Part shown: piece by piece, positions 44,676-53,670 of the stretch
Layout: the number at the start of each line of letters is the position of its first letter
How positions within the stretch are numbered: the stretch's first letter is position 1
Origin: Armatimonadota bacterium
Lineage (GTDB): Bacteria; Armatimonadota; JAAZEB01
Direction of reading: 5' to 3'
DNA: 64,000 nucleotides
NCBI GenBank assembly: GCA_012512265.1
Contig: JAAZEM010000007.1
Coordinates: forward strand, 1-64,000
Program-made: the position numbers and the translations under genes
Notes under the pieces: generated by a model
The model's database searches: none
Told to the model about the DNA's origin: nothing
Seen by the model: the letters and a program-made list of their open reading frames with translations, nothing else

Positions 44676-46558
44676 TGCGACTGAACGAGATACGACATCC
44701 GGCACAATTGAGAGCCCTCTCGCCGCGCGAGCTGGAAGAGCTGGCCCAGGAAATCCGCGATCTGATCGTGCGCACCGTCACCGTTACCGGAGGCCACCTA
44801 GCATCGAGCCTCGGCGTCGTCGAGCTGACCCTGGCGCTGCTCACGCGCTTCGATCCGGAGAAAGACCGCATCGTCTGGGACGTGGGCCACCAGTGCTACG
44901 CCTTCAAGATCCTCACCGGAAGGCGCGACCGGTTCCACACGCTCCGCCAGCTGGGTGGGATCAGCGGCTTTCCCCTGCGCTCGGAAAGCCCGTGCGACGC
45001 GTTTGGCGCCGGGCACGCCAGCACTTCGCTCTCGGCGGCGCTCGGGTTTGCCAAGGCGAGGGATCTCAAGGGCGAGGATCACCGCGTCGTGGCGGTCATC
45101 GGCGATGGCGCGCTCACCGGGGGCATGGCCTGGGAAGCGATCAACAACGCCGGCGTCGCCAACACCGATCTCCTCGTCGTGCTCAACGACAACGAGATGT
45201 CGATCTCGCGCAACGTCGGCGCCCTGGCGCGGCACACCAGTGCCCTCCGGAGCCTTCACCTCTACCAGAGCATCGAGGAGAACACCGAACGCCTTTTGGA
45301 GCAGGTGCCGCTCACCGGCCAGTTCCTGGTCAAAGCCGGGCGCGCGCTGAAACGCGGCGTCACCCACTGGATCTCACCGGAGCATGGCACCCTCTTCGAG
45401 GCCCTCGGCTTCGACTATATCGGCCCGATTGACGGGCACAACGTCGGCCTCCTGACGGACATCTTCGCGCACGCGCGCAACCTGAAGGGGCCAGTCCTGA
45501 TGCACGTCATTACCAAGAAGGGGCGCGGGTGCGACTATGCCGAGTCCGATGCCCGGCGCTACCACGGCGTCAGCGGGTGCGCCCCGGAGAATGGCGAGCC
45601 GAAGCGAAGCTCGCTCTCTTACTCACAGGTCTTCGGCGCCACGCTCTGCCGCCTGGCGGAGGAGCGGCCCGAGATCGTCGCGATTACCGCCGCCATGCCG
45701 GACGGCACCGGGCTCACCGCCTTCGCGAAGCAGTTCCCGGAGCGGTGCTTCGACGTGGGGATCGCCGAGGAGCACGGCGCCACCTTTGCCGCGGGGCTGG
45801 CGGCCGGGGGGATCCGCCCGGTGGTCGCGCTCTACTCCTCCTTCCTCCAGCGCGCCTATGACCAGGTGATCCACGACGTCTGCCTGCAGAAGCTGCCCGT
45901 TCTCCTGGCGATTGACCGCGCCGGTCTGGTGGGCCAGGATGGGCCCACGCATCACGGCATCTTCGATATCGCCTTCCTGCGCCATGTGCCGAACCTGACA
46001 GTGATGGCCCCCCGCGGTGGCGCCGAGCTACAGGCGATGCTTGCCTACGCCCTGCAGCTCGACGGGCCGTGCGCGATCCGCTACCCGCGCGATGGCGACG
46101 TCGGCCCCCTCGACGCCCCGGTGCCCCCCATTGAGCACGGCAAAGCCGAGCTCCTTCGCGAGGGAAGCGACCTGGCGTTCATCGCGCCCGGCGATACGGT
46201 GGCGCGCTGCCTGGAAGCCGCCGCCCTCCTTGAGGAGAAGGGGCTCTCCGCCGCGGTCGTCAACGCCCGGTTCATCAAGCCGCTCGACGCGGCTCTCCTG
46301 GCGAAACTCGCCAGCCGGTGCCAGGCCCTCGTCACCGTCGAGGAGCACGTGGCCGCCGGCGGCTTCGGGAGCGCCGTCCTGGAGATGCTAAACGCGGCCG
46401 GGCTGCCCACCGATCACGTGCTCTCAATCGCTTTGCCAGACCACTTCCCCACCCATGGCGACTCGGATGCCCTGCGCGCGCGCTATGGCCTGGATGCCCC
46501 GGCCATCGCTGACCGCGCGCTCCGGTTCCTCCGAGAAAAGCGCGCTCCTGGCGAATAG
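44675..46558 (+). CDS. dxs: 1-deoxy-D-xylulose-5-phosphate synthase
   Basis: 627 residues. It condenses pyruvate and glyceraldehyde 3-phosphate, the entry step of the MEP isoprenoid pathway. The N-terminal thiamine-diphosphate domain has WDVGHQCYAFKILTGRRD and GDGALTGGMAWEAINNAG with NDNEMSIS. The pyrimidine domain has FDVGIAEEHGATFAAGLA and DRAGLVGQDGPTHHGIFD; a transketolase C-terminal domain follows. Full length. The start overlaps the mqn stop by one base, so the two are translationally coupled. The pairing makes sense because menaquinone needs a polyprenyl tail. Confidence 0.96.
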   Translation: MRLNEIRHPAQLRALSPRELEELAQEIRDLIVRTVTVTGGHLASSLGVVELTLALLTRFDPEKDRIVWDVGHQCYAFKILTGRRDRFHTLRQLGGISGFPLRSESPCDAFGAGHASTSLSAALGFAKARDLKGEDHRVVAVIGDGALTGGMAWEAINNAGVANTDLLVVLNDNEMSISRNVGALARHTSALRSLHLYQSIEENTERLLEQVPLTGQFLVKAGRALKRGVTHWISPEHGTLFEALGFDYIGPIDGHNVGLLTDIFAHARNLKGPVLMHVITKKGRGCDYAESDARRYHGVSGCAPENGEPKRSSLSYSQVFGATLCRLAEERPEIVAITAAMPDGTGLTAFAKQFPERCFDVGIAEEHGATFAAGLAAGGIRPVVALYSSFLQRAYDQVIHDVCLQKLPVLLAIDRAGLVGQDGPTHHGIFDIAFLRHVPNLTVMAPRGGAELQAMLAYALQLDGPCAIRYPRDGDVGPLDAPVPPIEHGKAELLREGSDLAFIAPGDTVARCLEAAALLEEKGLSAAVVNARFIKPLDAALLAKLASRCQALVTVEEHVAAGGFGSAVLEMLNAAGLPTDHVLSIALPDHFPTHGDSDALRARYGLDAPAIADRALRFLREKRAPGE

Positions 46559-46607
46559 AATAACGCCCACGCGCCCTGAAGAGGGCAGGAGACCGCCGGG
46601 TAAGGGC

Positions 46608-48095
46608 CTACCGGCCTGCTTTCGAAAGGCCGGCGAGAAACCCCCCGGCCTCATCCTCGTAGGTGTGGAAGGGATCGGGGAGCTCCAGGAGCTGCTCCGC
46701 GCCGGCGTAGACGGCATCCCAATCGATGGCGTAGTGGCGCACGCGCCGCGAGATGAGCTCGCGCACGAGCCGGGCGCGCCCCAGCGCCCGCGTGTTGGCC
46801 GGCGGCGCATCCATCGCGTGGTCGATCTCCTCGTCCGTGACGAGCCGGCGCATCGCCCCCTCGTCCACGAGCGCGTGGTAGAGGCTCCTTTCGGGGTCGA
46901 TGTCGTGGTACTCTAGATCGAGGCTGTGGAGCACGTCCGCGTCCCAACCGACGCCCTCCGCGGCCATGTAAGTCTGCAGCAGCCGCCACTTGGCCACCCA
47001 ATCGAGCCGGTCCGCCAGCGCGACCGGGTCCTTCTCGAGGAGGTCCAGCACCTCTTCCCACTCGCGGATCACCCAGTCGGTCTCCGGGTCGAGGCCCCGG
47101 AGGAAGCGCTGCGCGGCAGCCAGGTAGTAGCGCTGCAGGTCGATCGCGGAGAGGGTGGAGCCGTCATCCCGGACCACGAGCCAGCGCCAGTCGGGGTCGC
47201 GCGAGACTTCACGGAGGGTGGCGAGCGGGTCGGCGAGAAGCACATCGTCTGGAACGCAGCGCATCTCGATGAGTGAGAGCGTGAGGCAGGTGGTGCCGAG
47301 CTTCAGCGCGGCGGCGTATTCGGACATGTTCGCCTCGCCGAAGAGGACGTGGAGCCGGCTGAGCCCGCTGAAATCGAAGAACGAGTCGCGCCTCGGATTG
47401 ATGAGCGCGCGGTTGAAGCGCACGCGCGACGAGACGAGATTGACGATGTGGTCGGCGCGCTGCGAGAGCTGGTAGTTGACCGAGTCGTCGATCTCTACGC
47501 CGTAGAAGTCGTCGACCCACATCGTGTCGACGTCGTGGTCGCCCAGGCGCATCACGTTGTTCCGGAAGTCGTGGCGGTTCAGGCGGTGCCCGCCCACCCG
47601 GCCAGCGCCGGCGAAGATCTGGCGGGTGACGAGGAACGGGATCAGCCGCGCCAGCGCCTCGCCCTGATAGACTTCATCGACCAAGACCAGGTAGTTCTCG
47701 TGGCAGCCGAAGGTGTGCCCGCCGAAGTGATCCACGCTGTTGTTGAAGAAGGCGACGGCGTCGCGCAGGCCAAGCTCGTTCACCAGAGTCTGAAGGAGGC
47801 GCTGCCCGGCTTTGTCCCAGCAGACGGCATCGAAGATGCTCCGGCATTCCGGGGTGGCATACTCCTCGTGGCTGCCCACGGCATCCACGTAGAGCCGGCC
47901 GCCGTTGACCAGGAAGCCCCCGGAGCGCGCCGGCTCGAAGGCGTAGTTGCGCGCGTGCAGGTCTATCACCCCGATCCGCTTGCGGTAGAACGCGTAGTCT
48001 TTGACCCGCTCGACCACTTCCTCCGCTGTGCCGGCGGCCGGGTCGCGCACCAGGCAGCCGAACTCCGTCTCGATCCCGAAGACGCGATGCTCCAT
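46608..48095 (-). CDS. pafA: Pup/UBact-protein ligase PafA
   Basis: 495 residues. It joins the C-terminal glutamate of Pup/UBact to substrate lysines using ATP. The PafA-type opening is RVFGIETEFGCL, with the catalytic acidic region in EEYATPECRSIFDAV and the metal-site region in FFNNSVDHFGGHTFGCHENY. It lacks the extra loop that distinguishes Dop. ATG 48095 has GGGAGG upstream. It is the last gene of the proteasome operon and is separated from prcA by 190 bases that hold a dispersed repeat, so it may also have its own transcript. Convergent with dxs. Confidence 0.93.
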   Translation of the reverse strand: MEHRVFGIETEFGCLVRDPAAGTAEEVVERVKDYAFYRKRIGVIDLHARNYAFEPARSGGFLVNGGRLYVDAVGSHEEYATPECRSIFDAVCWDKAGQRLLQTLVNELGLRDAVAFFNNSVDHFGGHTFGCHENYLVLVDEVYQGEALARLIPFLVTRQIFAGAGRVGGHRLNRHDFRNNVMRLGDHDVDTMWVDDFYGVEIDDSVNYQLSQRADHIVNLVSSRVRFNRALINPRRDSFFDFSGLSRLHVLFGEANMSEYAAALKLGTTCLTLSLIEMRCVPDDVLLADPLATLREVSRDPDWRWLVVRDDGSTLSAIDLQRYYLAAAQRFLRGLDPETDWVIREWEEVLDLLEKDPVALADRLDWVAKWRLLQTYMAAEGVGWDADVLHSLDLEYHDIDPERSLYHALVDEGAMRRLVTDEEIDHAMDAPPANTRALGRARLVRELISRRVRHYAIDWDAVYAGAEQLLELPDPFHTYEDEAGGFLAGLSKAGR

Positions 48096-48123
48096 ACCTC
48101 GCCTCCCTCACACCCCCTCCAGC

Positions 48124-48269
48124 CCGCATCATTCATCGAAGTCTCTTTGCCAGGCGTAGTCCGGGTTCGTGGGCCCTGCCCCCGAAAACACTCTGCCACC
48201 GGGCGCTGGTGGCAGCAACGGCGTGCCACCGGGCAAAAGTCTTCCTTGAAGTATTCTGGTGAATACTTC
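48124..48269. repeat. Hairpin-ended dispersed repeat, family 1, copy 1
   Basis: An imperfect inverted copy of the element at 59716-59873. Shared features are the palindrome GAAGTATTC-TGGT-GAATACTTC (48248-48269), a central region with CCCGAAAACAC and GGTTCGTGGG, and AAGTCTCT near the other end. The second terminal hairpin has lost one arm here (ATTCATCG in place of the full palindrome). It lies between prcA and pafA. Confidence 0.75.
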
Positions 48270-48285
48270 AGGTCAGTAGCCCGCG

Positions 48286-49041
48286 CTACTCCCGTTCGCT
48301 CTCGGTTTCCTCCTCCCGAAGCACCCGGAACCGGCACTGGCGATGGGTGGACCGATCCAGGAGCGCCATCTCCACCTCGCCCTCGCGCAACGCCTCTCCG
48401 AGAACCGCGTCCAGGTCCTGCTCCCCGGCGGGCTCGGCCTTCTGCCCGCGGGAGCGGCGGGCTGCCCAGCCGGCCGCCCAGGCGCGCAGGGCATGGCGAC
48501 GGCCCTCTCGCAGGGAGGGGATCTCGCCCGAACCGAGCGCCTCGGCCAGGCAGGCGCGCATCTGCTCCTCGGCGGTCGGGCTCCCTGCGATCACCGCCAG
48601 GCGCCGGAACGCCCGAAACTCGCCATCGTACCCGAGGGCATAAAAGTGATCGGTCTCGGGCGTGGCGCCTACTTCGGCGAAGAGGGAACGCGCGACGAGC
48701 GGCGCCGCGAGCGGGTCGCCAAACGCCTTCTTCACCGCCGGGCTGAGCGCGGCGACGACGCGCCCGATGGTGACGTCATCAGGGCTGCGCGCGAACCCCT
48801 CGGCGTGCGCGAAGTCGATGGCGCTCAGGCGCAGGGCCTCGATATCGGCCTGCTGGCCAAGCGCGGCGAAGGCTAGCCTGTCGTAGACCTCGAACAGCTT
48901 GCGCTGCGTGCCGCGAACCGTCGCCAGGAGAATACCCTCGCGGCAGGAAAGGGCCACGACGGGGCTCCCCTCGGCCAGGCGCTCCTCGATGTACTCGGCG
49001 CGCTGGCGAATCGCCTCGTTCCAATCATAGGGCGAGAGCAT
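48286..49041 (-). CDS. prcA: 20S proteasome alpha subunit
   Basis: About 251 residues. It builds the outer heptameric rings that gate the chamber and dock the ATPase. The family opening MLSPYDWNEAIRQRAEYIEE is followed by SPVVALSCREGILLAT, the strand in the position of the catalytic threonine of beta subunits but without it. YDRLAFAALGQQADIEALR is typical of actinobacterial PrcA. ATG 49041 shares one base with the prcB stop (TGATG); a GTG one codon earlier is also possible. The C-terminus is charged and probably flexible. Confidence 0.9.
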   Translation of the reverse strand: MLSPYDWNEAIRQRAEYIEERLAEGSPVVALSCREGILLATVRGTQRKLFEVYDRLAFAALGQQADIEALRLSAIDFAHAEGFARSPDDVTIGRVVAALSPAVKKAFGDPLAAPLVARSLFAEVGATPETDHFYALGYDGEFRAFRRLAVIAGSPTAEEQMRACLAEALGSGEIPSLREGRRHALRAWAAGWAARRSRGQKAEPAGEQDLDAVLGEALREGEVEMALLDRSTHRQCRFRVLREEETESERE

Positions 49042-49829
49042 CACGCCCCCCTCCGTATCCGGCTCACCGCCTCGCGCAGGCGCTCTTCCGGCAGGTGCTC
49101 AATCCCAGCCGCCGAGACCGCCTTCGCCGAGGGCAGCACCTTGTCGTAGCCGCCGGTCATGGCATCCATCTCCGCGGCGATATCCAGGAGAACGAGCGCC
49201 TCGGAAAGCGCCTCGTCCAGGCTCATGTCGCGAAACCGGCCCTTCGTCTTCAGGATGTAATCGAAGGCGCCGCGGATGCGCTCGGCGCCCGAGCCGGCGG
49301 CGCCCCACTCCTCGCTTTCGAAGCGAGCGCCCAGGCCGTCATAGAAGAAGATCCGCCCCTCGCCCCGGGTGGCGTCATACACGCTGATCACCGGGAGAAA
49401 CGCGCCCAGGCCGCTCATCGCGCTCGCCACGTTCTGGGCTACAACGCGCGACACCTCCGACAGCTTCCCCTCCAGGCTCATCTCCTGAAGCTGGGTGCGC
49501 CGGTAGTAGTGGAACGCATGGCGCAGGTAGCGCACCACCTCCAGCGCCCGGGCGTAAGAGCCCGAGATCGCCAGGAGCGTGGTGTCGTCCACCTCGAGGA
49601 TCTTCTCCGCGCGGTCATACATGACGGCGTTCGCCGAGGTCGCACGCCGGTCACCCACGTTGAGCACCCCGCCGGCATACTTGACGGCGAGGACCGTGGT
49701 GCCGTGGGCCTCGATGAGTGGCTGGCCGGTCTCGACCGGGCGGACCGGCGCGCCCACCGCGAAGGGATGTTCCCGCCGGCGCAGGAGGTCCAGGAAATCA
49801 CCCGAAGGGCAACGCTCCAGCGCGGCCAT
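49041..49829 (-). CDS. prcB: 20S proteasome beta subunit, catalytic
   Basis: 262 residues. A 43-residue propeptide ends in EAHG, exposing Thr44 of TTVLAVKYAGGVLNVGDRRA as the N-terminal nucleophile. The mature sequence has the conserved Asp of GDRRAT and the Lys of AEKI. The later GSGAERI segment matches the SGS-type turn of other PrcB proteins. It forms the two inner rings that cut substrates. It begins 2 bases after the UBact stop codon, with GGAGA upstream, and overlaps prcA. Confidence 0.95.
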   Translation of the reverse strand: MAALERCPSGDFLDLLRRREHPFAVGAPVRPVETGQPLIEAHGTTVLAVKYAGGVLNVGDRRATSANAVMYDRAEKILEVDDTTLLAISGSYARALEVVRYLRHAFHYYRRTQLQEMSLEGKLSEVSRVVAQNVASAMSGLGAFLPVISVYDATRGEGRIFFYDGLGARFESEEWGAAGSGAERIRGAFDYILKTKGRFRDMSLDEALSEALVLLDIAAEMDAMTGGYDKVLPSAKAVSAAGIEHLPEERLREAVSRIRRGA

Positions 49830-49831
49830 CG

Positions 49832-50020
49832 CTATTCTCCGCTCCGCTGGCGGTAACGCTTCGCCTGATCCGGGTCGACCTGGCGCATCCGCTCCAAAAG
49901 GCGGCGGGTGTCTGGGCGCGGCACGTTCGGGCGGCGCGGGCCGTCGTCGTCACCGCCCTGTCGCAACGGCTCCACCGGCGTCACGGGAAGCTGGCGCCGT
50001 TCTACCATGGCTCTTTGCAT
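49832..50020 (-). CDS. ubact: UBact / Pup-type protein modifier
   Basis: 62 residues, disordered-looking and highly charged. The C-terminal half reads PRRPNVPRPDTRRLLERMRQ followed by VDPDQAKRYRQRSGE. The Arg-Ser-Gly-Glu ending is the signature reported for UBact, the Pup counterpart in several Gram-negative phyla. Glu as last residue means it should be conjugated without prior deamidation, unlike the Gln-ended Pup of mycobacteria. ATG 50020 has AAAGGAG eight bases upstream; an in-frame ATG at 50044 overlaps that site. It sits between dop and prcB, as pup does in Actinobacteria. Confidence 0.92.
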   Translation of the reverse strand: MQRAMVERRQLPVTPVEPLRQGGDDDGPRRPNVPRPDTRRLLERMRQVDPDQAKRYRQRSGE

Positions 50021-50040
50021 GAAGAATCTCCTTTCAATAA

Positions 50041-51558
50041 TCAATAAGCTCGCGAAGTGACCATCTCAAGGCCGGCCAGATCGGCCGGGCTCGCCGCGCG
50101 CTCGATAGCAGCCACCACCTCGGCAACGCGCTCCGGAACTCCATCCCCCTCCCCGGGCCGGGTCACCAAGCTGCCCAGATCCAGAAAAGCGCCGTCCAGG
50201 AAGATATGGTTCCAAGAGATCGCGCGGATCCCGGGCCCGAACCGGGCAACGCACGCGCCGCGCGCCGCTGCCCGGGTGCCAGCTGGGGGCGTATGCATTG
50301 CCCGGCGCGTCTCCTCCTCCGTGACAACCGGACGGATGGCGCCCTCCGCCTCCAGGGCATAGAAGAGGCCCTCTTCCGGGTCGATGTTGTGATACTCCAG
50401 GTCCAGGCTGCGGAGCGTGGCGTCGTCCCACGACAGGCCCTCGGCCTCGCGATACACCTCCAGAAGCTGGCGCTTGGCCACCCAATCGAGCCGGTCCGCC
50501 AGGGAGAAGGGATCGCGCTCCAGGGCATTGAGCGTCTCTTCCCAATCGGCGGCGACCTCTCGATACTCCGGGAAAGCATCCACCCCGCGCTCGCGCGCTG
50601 CGGCCAGGTAGATCCGCTGCACATCCACGGCGGGGATCGTCCGGCCGTCGTCCGTCTCCACCAGCCACCGGAGCTCCGGGTCGCGCGAGACGTGCTTGAT
50701 CGCATCCACCGGCTTGCGAAGCGCGAAAGGCGGCTGCCACCCCTTTTCGAGGAGAGAGAGGACCAAGGCCGTCGCGCCCACCTTCAGCCGGAGCGCGAAA
50801 GGAGAGAGGTTGGCATCGCCGCAGATGACATGGAGGCGGCGGTGCCGGCGCGGGTCGGCATGGGGCTCGTCGCGCGTGTTCAGGATCGGCCGGCGATAGA
50901 GCGTGTCGACGCTCGCCTCTTCGGCGCAGAAATCGGCGCGCTGGGAGAGCTGGAAGAGCGCCCCATCAGTCTCGGGCGGCTCGACGCCCACCTTGCCGGC
51001 GCCCGCGTAGATCTGGCGCGTCACCAGGAAGGGGATCAGCCCGGCCTGGAGCCGCTCGAACGGCACCTCGCGCGCGAAGAGATAGCTCTCGTGCGCCCCA
51101 TAGCTCATGCCGTGAAAATCGGTGTTGTTCTTGTAGATCCGCACCGGCACGCCCAGGCGCTCGGCATGGGCGCGCGCGCACTCCAGGACGATCCGCTCGC
51201 CCGCGCGCTCGTGCGCCACCAACTCCCGGAGCGACACGCACTCCGGGGTAGCGTATTCCGGATGGCCGTGGTCATTATAGAGCCGGGCGCCATTGACCAG
51301 GACGCGGTCGCTGCGCAGGTCCTCAGCGGGGCGTTCCGGACAGGCGCGGTCGTAGCGCGCGTCCTCGGGATCCACGGCCAGCTGCTTCACGCGGTAGCCC
51401 CGGAGGTCGCTGCGCGGGTCCTCCACACGGTAGTCCCAGCCGGTCACGTGCGGGAGGGCGCACGCGCGCACCAGGGCAGCGGCCTGGTCCATCTGGTCCG
51501 AAGGGCCCTTCCCCTCGACCAGCATCCCGTACTCCACTTCGGTGCCGATGAGGCGCAT
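50041..51558 (-). CDS. dop: Dop: Pup/UBact deamidase and depupylase
   Basis: 505 residues. The opening MRLIGTEVEYGMLVEG is the Dop form of the shared carboxylate-amine ligase fold. A long insertion follows (RVEDPRSDLRGYRVKQLAVD to about residue 85), in the place of the Dop-specific loop missing in PafA. Then come HPEYATPECVSLRELV and IYKNNTDFHGMSYGAHESYL. Dop removes the tag from proteins; here its deamidase role may be unnecessary because the tag already ends in Glu. ATG 51558 has GGAGCAGAG upstream. Confidence 0.93.
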   Translation of the reverse strand: MRLIGTEVEYGMLVEGKGPSDQMDQAAALVRACALPHVTGWDYRVEDPRSDLRGYRVKQLAVDPEDARYDRACPERPAEDLRSDRVLVNGARLYNDHGHPEYATPECVSLRELVAHERAGERIVLECARAHAERLGVPVRIYKNNTDFHGMSYGAHESYLFAREVPFERLQAGLIPFLVTRQIYAGAGKVGVEPPETDGALFQLSQRADFCAEEASVDTLYRRPILNTRDEPHADPRRHRRLHVICGDANLSPFALRLKVGATALVLSLLEKGWQPPFALRKPVDAIKHVSRDPELRWLVETDDGRTIPAVDVQRIYLAAARERGVDAFPEYREVAADWEETLNALERDPFSLADRLDWVAKRQLLEVYREAEGLSWDDATLRSLDLEYHNIDPEEGLFYALEAEGAIRPVVTEEETRRAMHTPPAGTRAAARGACVARFGPGIRAISWNHIFLDGAFLDLGSLVTRPGEGDGVPERVAEVVAAIERAASPADLAGLEMVTSRAY

Positions 51559-51617
51559 TCTCTGCTCCACTGCCCGAAACCCGGGCAGGCCATGCGAAGC
51601 GCTCGCGCGCTCGGACC

Positions 51618-53300
51618 TCAGATCACGCTCTGGCGCCCGGCCACGCGGTCGTGCTCGGGTCGGATCGGGCGGATGCTGGCGACGTTCTCGGGGTCGTGGT
51701 CGAGGAGCTTCAGCCAGTCCTCCTGGGCATCGCTTTTCGGGAAGATCTCGTTCTCGCGATACTCCAGGCGGATGGCGCGCTCCAGATCGGGCAATCCGAT
51801 CCCCTCGTCGGGGCTCTTCAGCTCGATGGCCCGGCGGATGGCGAACTCCTTGGCGCGCTCCACGACCGACATGATCAGCGCCCCGCTCACCAGGTCCTTC
51901 CAATAGAGGGTTTGCACGCCGCCGTTGCGCAGGTGTACCTCCAGGAACTCCGCCTGCGGCGTCTCCTGGAAGAGGTAGCGCGTCGCATCCTGGATCATCA
52001 TCTGCCGGGCGGCCTCCGGGTCGCCGCCATGCTCGCGCACCGTGGCGGGATCCAGGGGCACGTCGGGGTGGAGGTAGATCCCGAAGATCTCCTGCGTGGC
52101 GCGATAGTCTGGCCGGCCCACCTTCACCTTGCGGTCGATTCGCTCCGGGCGCAGGATGGCGGGGTCGAGGTAGTCGGGCCGGTTGGACGTGAGCATGACG
52201 ACGACGTTATCGAGCGAGACCAGGCCATCCATCTCGGCGGCGAACTGGGGCACCAGGGTGTTGGCGATGTTCAGCCACCGCCCAGACGAGCGCGTGCGCA
52301 AAAGCGATTCCGCCTCGTCGATGAAGATGAAGACGAGCTGGCCCTCGCGGGCGCGCTCGCGCGCCTGGGCGAAGATTTCGCGGACCATGCGCTCGGACTC
52401 GCCGAGCCACATGTTGAGGATCTGCGGACCGTTGATCAGGAGGAAGCACTCCTTCACGTCGCGGCCCAGGCGCCGCCGGTACTCCTCCGTGAGGTTGTAG
52501 GCCGTTGCCTTGCCGAGAAGCGTCTTCCCGCACCCCGGCGGACCGTAGAGGAGGATCCCTTTGAGCTGGCGCTTGCCAAACCGCGCGTAGAGCTCCGGGT
52601 AGAGCAGCGGCAGCTCGATGGTATCGCGGATGACGCGAATCGCCTCTTCCTGGCCGCCGATCTTGCTCCAGGGGAGCTCCGGGATCTCCTCCAGCGAGTA
52701 GTCGCGCGTCTCGACGCGCGGGAAGTGCTCCAGGGCCACCCGGAGGCCGGGGTCGGTGCGCACCTCGTCGCCAGGCTTCAGCACCACCTCGCGCAGGCTC
52801 GCGGAGCGGACAACGACCCGGGTGGAGCTACCCTGGGCATCCAGGGCCACGCGCAGGCGCTCGTCGCCCAGGAGCTCGCTTATCTTGACGATGGGGCCAG
52901 ATTCGGGATAGCCCAGGTCGCCCACAACGGCGAACGCCTCGTTGAGCCGCACCCGGGTGCCCACCTGAAGCTGGTCGAGCGGGAGCGCCGGGTCCACGTT
53001 GGCGAAGTACTCGGTATCGCCCACGGCGATGTGCGCGGCGCGACCCTCGCCGGGCCCCAGGTAGATGCCAACCCGGTTGGATGGCGCGGTGAGCTGGCGA
53101 TAGGCCTCCTCGTACTCGGCGATGGCCTTGAGTGCCTGGCGATACTGCTGCTCATCCACCACGAGCTGGCGGCGTAGGAGCTCCAGGTAGCTGTAGAGAC
53201 GGCGATCCGTCGGGGGCTGGTTCTGGAGGAGCTCTTCCAGGAGCGCGGCCGATCCCAGAGTTGCCTCCGGGCCCTCCGCCGCGTAGCGATCGTCTCTCAT
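51618..53300 (-). CDS. mpa: Proteasome-associated AAA ATPase (Mpa/ARC)
   Basis: 560 residues. The N-terminal 90 residues include a coiled coil (RRLYSYLELLRRQLVVDEQQ and on to about residue 68) that in Mpa captures Pup. Two OB-type domains follow (RVGIYLGPGEGRAAHIAVGD, then VVVRSASLREVVLKPGDEV). The AAA module has Walker A GPPGCGKT, Walker B FIFIDEAESLL and arginines in LRPERIDRKV. The C-terminus ends in GRQSVI, without the penultimate tyrosine that docks Mpa on the 20S ring. ATG 53300 has GGGGAGA upstream. It is the first gene of the operon. Confidence 0.93.
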   Translation of the reverse strand: MRDDRYAAEGPEATLGSAALLEELLQNQPPTDRRLYSYLELLRRQLVVDEQQYRQALKAIAEYEEAYRQLTAPSNRVGIYLGPGEGRAAHIAVGDTEYFANVDPALPLDQLQVGTRVRLNEAFAVVGDLGYPESGPIVKISELLGDERLRVALDAQGSSTRVVVRSASLREVVLKPGDEVRTDPGLRVALEHFPRVETRDYSLEEIPELPWSKIGGQEEAIRVIRDTIELPLLYPELYARFGKRQLKGILLYGPPGCGKTLLGKATAYNLTEEYRRRLGRDVKECFLLINGPQILNMWLGESERMVREIFAQARERAREGQLVFIFIDEAESLLRTRSSGRWLNIANTLVPQFAAEMDGLVSLDNVVVMLTSNRPDYLDPAILRPERIDRKVKVGRPDYRATQEIFGIYLHPDVPLDPATVREHGGDPEAARQMMIQDATRYLFQETPQAEFLEVHLRNGGVQTLYWKDLVSGALIMSVVERAKEFAIRRAIELKSPDEGIGLPDLERAIRLEYRENEIFPKSDAQEDWLKLLDHDPENVASIRPIRPEHDRVAGRQSVI

Positions 53301-53670
53301 GAGTTCTCCCCTCAGCGAAAATGGACAGCGTAATCAGAACCTATCGAGAGCCGGACCTCTCATGCCCGAGGAGAGCACCGGATGCCCTCCTCCATCCACG
53401 CCTGCCGACCAGTGCGAGGTCCTCCGACCAGGCCCTCATCATCGGGATCCCTCGTGAGAGTCAGTGTATCCCTTTCGGGGCGTTGGTGTCAAGGAGGGCG
53501 GCAACGGCGCGGTGCGGGATGGTCAGGAGGAGCTGTGGTGTCGCGCGGGCGCAATGAAATCCGCAGATGAACACAGGCGCACACAGATGGAGGGCGTGAA
53601 GCGGGCAAGAGCGAGAGGGGCACCCGCTGGTGCCCCGACTAGACCGTTCACCCTCGCCCTTGCAGCGAGC
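53301..53670. other. Intergenic region upstream of the proteasome operon
   Basis: 370 bases without a supported gene. It holds a module resembling the left edge of repeat family 2 (CCGCAGATGAACACAGGCGC at about 53563, then ACACAGATGGAG) and a perfect 8-bp hairpin GGGGCACC-CGCT-GGTGCCCC near 53618. No clear promoter for mpa was found. Confidence 0.5.

Noticed and set aside
48124-48269. CRISPR or tRNA-like structure
   Set aside because: No regularly spaced repeats and no cloverleaf; it is a two-copy dispersed element.
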